Positions 5,239 to 8,328 of a stretch of 8,328 nucleotides of DNA are shown here, in pieces; positions within the stretch are counted from its first letter, which is position 1; each line of letters begins with the position of its first letter. The stretch covers positions 1 to 8,328 of the forward strand of contig DFBT01000084.1 in NCBI GenBank assembly GCA_002366725.1, in the 5' to 3' direction. The translations under genes were made by a program, and so were the position numbers. The stretch comes from Caldifarciminota bacterium UBA3073 (GTDB taxonomy: Bacteria > Hydrothermota > UBA3073). Below the pieces are notes generated by a model. That model worked only from the letters and a program-made list of their open reading frames with translations, was not told the DNA's origin and ran no database searches.

Positions 5239-5316
5239 GGAGTGACAGTCTTTAGACTGTTATAGGAGTGACAGCCTTTAGGCTGTTATAGGAGTGACAG
5301 TCTTTAGACTGTTATA
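5239..5316. repeat. Three tandem 26-bp hairpin units
   Basis: Three head-to-tail units at 5239-5264, 5265-5290 and 5291-5316 each read GGAGTGACAG...CTGTTATA. Each contains a stem-loop: ACAGTCT-TT-AGACTGT in units 1 and 3, ACAGCCT-TT-AGGCTGT in unit 2. The two differences in unit 2 pair with each other, keeping the stem. The array lies between convergent PNP and pyrD, and the pyrD stop (5312-5314) is inside unit 3. No T-run follows, so simple terminator function is unproven. Confidence 0.9.
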
Positions 5317-6214
5317 GCTCTAATCTACTCCTCCTCTGGAATTCAGCTATATTTTTTATCCCTTCCTTTTTAAAGTATTCCTCAATACCTTTTACAACTT
5401 TATTTCCAATTTTAGGGTCAACCAAAACCCCGGTACCTATCTCCACCATACTCGCCCCAAGGAGGAGAAATTCAAGGGCATCCTTTGCAGTCATTATACC
5501 ACCCACGCCTATTACAGGCAGGTTCGTATTTTTTATGGCATTGTAAACACAGTACAATGCAACGGGCTTTATGGCGGGCCCCGACAGTCCTCCCCCAACT
5601 CCTCCTATCTCCAATTCTCCCGTATCTATGTTCAATGCGAGAGCGGGGATGGTGTTTATAAGCGATATAGCATCTGCACCTCCATCCTCTGCCGCAGAGA
5701 CAATAGCTTTATTTTCAAACAGGGGAGGCAATTTGGCAATAACGAGCTTCGATGAAATACTCCTTACATCTTCTATGATCTTCCTTACCGTACCGGGATG
5801 CTTTCCAAACACCAACCCACCTTTCTCGACATTTGGACAGGAGAGGTTCACCTCTATACCCAACACCCCCGTTTGCTCAAACGCACGGGCAAGTTCTGTG
5901 TACTCGGCAATATCCTCTCCCGCTATCGATGCGATAACATTTGTGTCACAGAACAGAATCTCCGGGAGCTCATCCGATACGAATCCATCTACACCGGGGT
6001 TTGCGAGTCCTATCGAATTTATAACCCCACAGGGCGTCTCAAATATTCTCGGTGGGGGATTTCCCTCTCTGGGTTTCAGTGTCACGGACTTTGTGATAAC
6101 GCCGCCCAGTTCCGATACATCGGTAAACCTGAGCGTATCCCTACCAAAACATCCCGACGCAAGAAGTACGGGATTTTTGAATTTCACATCTCTTATCTTT
6201 GATGATAAGTCCAT
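5312..6214 (-). CDS. pyrD: Dihydroorotate dehydrogenase, class 1B catalytic subunit
   Basis: This 300-residue FMN enzyme oxidises dihydroorotate to orotate, the redox step of pyrimidine synthesis, in the cytosol. It starts at ATG (6214 on the minus strand). Motifs: NPVLLASGCFG (14-24), TKSVTLKPREGNPPPRIFET (41-60), NSIGLANPG (66-74), EVNLSCPNVEKGG (121-133) with the class 1 catalytic Cys126, AKLPP (160-164, Lys161), LINTIPALALNIDTGE (185-200), GGGLSGPAIKPVAL (207-220, FMN loop) and VIGVGGIMTAKDALEFLLLGA (234-254). The GLSGPAIKPVAL and INT segments fit class 1B, which normally needs an FeS/FAD partner, PyrK, to use NAD; no pyrK is in this window. KLPPLF replaces the usual KLSPN of class 1B and is closer to class 1A. 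There is no SD; the start sits 8 nt after a perfect TATAAT, so the mRNA is probably leaderless. The stop lies inside a hairpin repeat unit. Confidence 0.92.
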   Translation of the reverse strand: MDLSSKIRDVKFKNPVLLASGCFGRDTLRFTDVSELGGVITKSVTLKPREGNPPPRIFETPCGVINSIGLANPGVDGFVSDELPEILFCDTNVIASIAGEDIAEYTELARAFEQTGVLGIEVNLSCPNVEKGGLVFGKHPGTVRKIIEDVRSISSKLVIAKLPPLFENKAIVSAAEDGGADAISLINTIPALALNIDTGELEIGGVGGGLSGPAIKPVALYCVYNAIKNTNLPVIGVGGIMTAKDALEFLLLGASMVEIGTGVLVDPKIGNKVVKGIEEYFKKEGIKNIAEFQRRSRLEL

Positions 6215-6222
6215 AACAACTC

Positions 6223-6251
6223 ATTATACTACAACTTCGCAAAATTGTCAA
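6223..6251 (-). promoter_or_regulatory. Perfect sigma70-type promoter for pyrD
   Basis: On the minus strand TTGACA (6251-6246) and TATAAT (6228-6223) are separated by exactly 17 bp. Both boxes and the spacing are consensus. The start would fall at about 6214-6217, on or within three bases of the pyrD ATG. Confidence 0.85.
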
Positions 6252-6278
6252 GTCATTTTGTCATCTATTATTTTTCCC

Positions 6279-6307
6279 TTGACTTTTTTTCTTTTTTATG
6301 TTATAAT
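6279..6307 (+). promoter_or_regulatory. Sigma70-type promoter, divergent from pyrD
   Basis: TTGACT (6279-6284) and TATAAT (6302-6307) have a 17-bp spacer that is mostly T on the plus strand. The -35 boxes of this and the pyrD promoter are 27 bp apart, back to back. Transcription would start near 6314 and give a leader of about 210 nt before the gene at 6528. Confidence 0.7.
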
Positions 6308-6436
6308 TCCTGCGGTTTTGTCTTTGAAAAAATTTACGAATAGACTATAGGGTGCACTTTTATGGGCGATATCTTATACGGTATAGAGAACAAGACATAA
6401 CTCATTTTTAAGCCAGTTCATTGAAAATCTGTGAAA

Positions 6437-6473
6437 TCCCTGCCTGTCATACGACCTGTATAGGCGGCAGGCA
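6437..6473. repeat. GC-rich REP-like palindrome (CCTGCC/GGCAGG), copy 2
   Basis: CCTGCCTG at the left pairs with CAGGCAGG at the right, with ATAC/GTAT pairing around the centre. The flanks AATCTGTGAAATC and TGTGGCT read as one uninterrupted repeat of the CTGTGG type if the palindrome is removed, as at copy 1. Confidence 0.6.
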
Positions 6474-6487
6474 GGTGTGGCTATATT

Positions 6488-6515
6488 TTTGATCTTTGAT
6501 ATTTGATTTTTGATA
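6488..6515 (+). repeat. Heptanucleotide tandem repeat (TTTGATN)x4, second copy
   Basis: The units are TTTGATC, TTTGATA, TTTGATT and TTTGATA, ending two bases before GGGAGG, the SD of the next gene. The position matches the run before fumarase alpha (1124-1151). Confidence 0.75.
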
Positions 6516-6527
6516 CCGGGAGGCAAT

Positions 6528-6896
6528 GTGAAAAAAGTAGGCTACTTCGAGGGAACAGACTCAACATTACTCGCCACACTCGCGGTGGAAGGTATCGATA
6601 CCCTCCCATTGGGAAATGGAGAAGACGGCTACGGCAAGTATATAGGACACATAACAAAGGGGGACAATATATCGCTCGTCGTGGGATATCTTCACAAGGT
6701 TGTCCCGCTCGCCGAGATGGGCACAAAGCCATCAGATATACTCTATTCCTGTACGATACACAAGATTCCGGTGGTGCTTCTCGCTCCAAAACAGCTCCAC
6801 GAAAAGGCCAAAAGGGTCCTGGGAGATATTGCAGAGAAGGTAAAGCTCGTTGACCCCAAGGATGCACTGGAAGAGATAATGAATATCCTGAAATAG
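6528..6896 (+). CDS. Uncharacterised small alpha/beta protein
   Basis: I do not recognise this 122-residue protein. I start it at GTG 6528 with GGGAGG 4 nt upstream; a TTG at 6510 would lie in the heptad repeat, and the ATG at 6526 is out of frame. The sequence reads as a soluble alpha/beta fold: KKVGYFEGTDSTLLATLAVEGIDTLPLGNG suggests a beta-alpha-beta start, SLVVGYLHKVVPLAEMGTKPSDILYSC and IPVVLLAPKQLHEKAKRVL follow, and it ends with a helical LVDPKDALEEIMNILK. There is no signal peptide, membrane span or metal-binding Cys cluster. Codon use matches the neighbours, so it looks like a resident gene. It lies 118 bp upstream of the glutamate dehydrogenase and in the same orientation; a functional link is possible but unproven. 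Confidence 0.7.
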   Translation: MKKVGYFEGTDSTLLATLAVEGIDTLPLGNGEDGYGKYIGHITKGDNISLVVGYLHKVVPLAEMGTKPSDILYSCTIHKIPVVLLAPKQLHEKAKRVLGDIAEKVKLVDPKDALEEIMNILK

Positions 6897-6932
6897 GCGA
6901 TGTCACGAACGACACAGAGTTTCAACAGCAGA

Positions 6933-6953
6933 CCCGCCCCACCGATCGGCGGG
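6933..6953. repeat. GC-rich hairpin upstream of glutamate dehydrogenase
   Basis: CCCGCC (6933-6938) and GGCGGG (6948-6953) are perfect complements; the centre CCGATCGG (6942-6949) is itself palindromic. It is followed by CTAGGCAG. It may be a diverged relative of the CCTGCC/GGCAGG palindromes or a weak attenuator. No T-run follows. Confidence 0.5.
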
Positions 6954-7014
6954 CTAGGCAGAGCGCCAAGAAGTTAGATTTCTCACAATACCGCTATGTT
7001 GAAAGGGAGGAACT

Positions 7015-8298
7015 ATGGAAAAACTGAATCCATTCAAGATAGCACAGGAGCAGCTGGATAATACCGCAAAGTTGCTTGGACTGGATGAGGCAACCCATGC
7101 AATACTGCGAGAGCCTATGATGGAGTTCCATTTCACGATCCCCGTCAGGATGGACTCTGGTAAGGTCAAGGTCTTCAGGGGGTTCAGGGTTCAATACAAT
7201 AATGCAAGGGGTCCCTGCAAGGGTGGTATAAGGTTTCATCCAGAGGAGACCATAGACACCGTCAGGGCACTTGCCGCCTGGATGACATGGAAGACGGCAG
7301 TGGTGAATATACCCCTGGGTGGAGGAAAGGGAGGGATTATTGTAGATCCGCAGAAACTTTCTGATCGAGAGAAGGAGAGATTGTGTCGCTCTTTTATGGC
7401 CGCTTTATGGAAAAATGTAGGGCCTTTTAAAGATGTTATGGCACCCGATGTTGGAACGACAGCCCAAATGATGGGGTGGATGATGGATGAATATTGCAAA
7501 ATTCAGGGCGAATGTTGTCCCGGTATCATCACCGGTAAGCCGGTAGAGATGGGCGGGTCGCTTGGCAGAAAGGAAGCAACTGGATATGGAGTTATTATAA
7601 CAATTAGAGAGGCGATAAAGCGACTTGGACTTCGCCCTCAGGAATGCACTGCTTCTATTATGGGATTCGGCAATGTGGGACAATCCGCTGCTATAAACTT
7701 TGTGCGTCATCTCGGCGGTAAAGTAATCGCTGTCTCCTGCTGGGACCACAAAGATACGACATCTTACACTTACAGCAAAAATCATGGTATTGACCCTGAA
7801 TTTCTTGCCTCGATTACTGATCAGTACGGTAGTATCGACAAAGAAAAAGCAAAAGATGCTGGATATACTGTTGAGAATGGTGATGCATGGATTTCAAAAG
7901 ATACTGACATTCTGATACCCGCAGCATTAGAAAACGCCGTTACTAAGGAAAATGTAGATAATATTAATAAAAGAGTAAAGATTATTGGAGAGGCAGCTAA
8001 TGGTCCCACAACCCCTGAGGCGGACAAGGTACTATATAAGAGAGGTATATTTGTTGTGCCAGACTTTCTTGCAAATGCAGGTGGTGTCACAGTCTCCTAT
8101 TTCGAACAGGTTCAGAATACCTATAACTTTTACTGGGAACTGAATGATGTTCAGCATATGCTTGACCAGAAGATGACGAAGGCGTTTGGCGATGTGTATG
8201 CGATGCACAAGGAGAAGAAGGTAGATATGCGCACAGCAGCATATCTCGTGGCGGTTGGAAGGGTTGTTGAGGCTATGAAATTGAGGGGCTGGGTGTAG
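7015..8298 (+). CDS. gdhA: Glutamate dehydrogenase (Glu/Leu/Phe/Val family)
   Basis: This 427-residue enzyme catalyses reversible oxidative deamination of glutamate to 2-oxoglutarate and ammonia. The start is ATG 7015 with AAGGGAGG 4 nt upstream; the length is normal for hexameric enzymes. Domain I (about 1-185) shows RGFRVQYNNARGPCKGGIRFHP (55-76, substrate Lys69), IPLGGGKGGI (99-108, catalytic Lys105) and MAPDVGT (142-148, Asp145). The NAD(P) domain has GFGNVGQSAA (217-226), and NAGGVTVSYFEQVQN follows at 354-368. After the second strand the sequence is AVSCWDHKDTTSYTY rather than the common VSD, so coenzyme choice cannot be read off. A related amino-acid dehydrogenase is possible, but the Lys/Asp set fits glutamate. 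Codons from about 7345 to 8095 favour AAA and ATT, unlike both ends of the gene and its neighbours, suggesting a mosaic origin. Confidence 0.92.
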   Translation: MEKLNPFKIAQEQLDNTAKLLGLDEATHAILREPMMEFHFTIPVRMDSGKVKVFRGFRVQYNNARGPCKGGIRFHPEETIDTVRALAAWMTWKTAVVNIPLGGGKGGIIVDPQKLSDREKERLCRSFMAALWKNVGPFKDVMAPDVGTTAQMMGWMMDEYCKIQGECCPGIITGKPVEMGGSLGRKEATGYGVIITIREAIKRLGLRPQECTASIMGFGNVGQSAAINFVRHLGGKVIAVSCWDHKDTTSYTYSKNHGIDPEFLASITDQYGSIDKEKAKDAGYTVENGDAWISKDTDILIPAALENAVTKENVDNINKRVKIIGEAANGPTTPEADKVLYKRGIFVVPDFLANAGGVTVSYFEQVQNTYNFYWELNDVQHMLDQKMTKAFGDVYAMHKEKKVDMRTAAYLVAVGRVVEAMKLRGWV

Positions 8299-8328
8299 AG
8301 TAGTCAAATCCCACATCTTCCGCCCGGA
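8299..8328. other. Short sequence after gdhA
   Basis: Only 30 bases remain after the stop codon. No feature can be supported and no terminator is visible before the window ends. Confidence 0.6.

Larger units (their letters stand above)
6308..6527 (+). other. Leader region of the gene at 6528
   Basis: This lies downstream of the promoter at 6279-6307 and has no large gene. A 12-codon frame, MGDILYGIENKT (ATG 6362 to stop 6400), has AGGGTG 7 nt upstream and could be a leader peptide, though this is weak. After it come AATCTGTGAAATC, a GC-rich palindrome (6437-6473) and the heptad repeat (6488-6515). I recognise no known riboswitch. Confidence 0.4.

Noticed and set aside
5239..5316. Possible CRISPR-like array
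   Set aside because: The three repeats are directly abutting with no spacers, each is a self-complementary hairpin, and there are no cas genes.
5571..6350. 259-codon plus-strand frame opposite pyrD
   Set aside because: It is the antisense shadow of pyrD, rich in Ser/Pro, with no SD and no family features.
6308..6480. tRNA or known riboswitch in the leader before 6528
   Set aside because: No cloverleaf with a T-loop GTTCGA signature and no recognisable riboswitch core could be found by reading both strands.
7405..7785. 126-codon minus-strand frame opposite gdhA
   Set aside because: It lies wholly within the well-supported dehydrogenase gene and has no independent evidence.

Overview
The window looks like a chromosomal piece of an uncultivated, probably anaerobic bacterium. 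Strong Shine-Dalgarno (SD) sites, sigma70-type TTGACA/TATAAT promoters, a DivIVA protein and a putative outer-membrane beta-barrel protein point to Bacteria with a diderm envelope. Arginine is coded mostly by AGA/AGG and isoleucine mostly by ATA/ATC. A two-subunit class I (iron-sulfur) fumarase is common in anaerobes. The gene set and the dense spacer repeats would fit a candidate phylum such as WOR-3 or a relative, but this is an impression and no marker gene here settles it.

Layout: 1-366 is a repeat-rich spacer ending in a long hairpin repeat. 367-957 (+) is a putative beta-barrel protein. 958-1165 is a composite inverted-repeat element. 1166-2014 (+) is fumarase alpha, 2015-2370 a repeat spacer, and 2371-2925 (+) fumarase beta. 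3028-3558 (+) is divIVA, followed at 3620-3844 (+) by a DUF167/YggU protein. 3845-4391 is a second large repeat spacer whose last part copies the hairpin at 241-343. 4392-5213 (+) is a trimeric-type purine nucleoside phosphorylase. It converges on pyrD at 5312-6214 (-), with three tandem 26-bp hairpin units between them. 6215-6527 holds back-to-back promoters and a leader. 6528-6896 (+) is an unrecognised small protein and 7015-8298 (+) a glutamate dehydrogenase.

The genes are core metabolism and cell architecture: fumarate/malate interconversion, nucleoside phosphorolysis, the redox step of pyrimidine synthesis, ammonia/glutamate balance, and polar/division scaffolding. Apart from divIVA-DUF167 they do not form one pathway operon.

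The unusual biology is between the genes. About a quarter of the window is non-coding and is packed with several distinct families of short inverted repeats. Some are nearly identical copies, some appear inserted into one another, and some sit at a fixed distance from start codons. Other notable points are an apparently leaderless pyrD promoter with a perfect consensus, an Asn-to-Asp change at the purine-specificity position of the nucleoside phosphorylase, and a codon-usage shift confined to the middle of the glutamate dehydrogenase gene. I saw no tRNA, rRNA, CRISPR array, transposase or defence gene.
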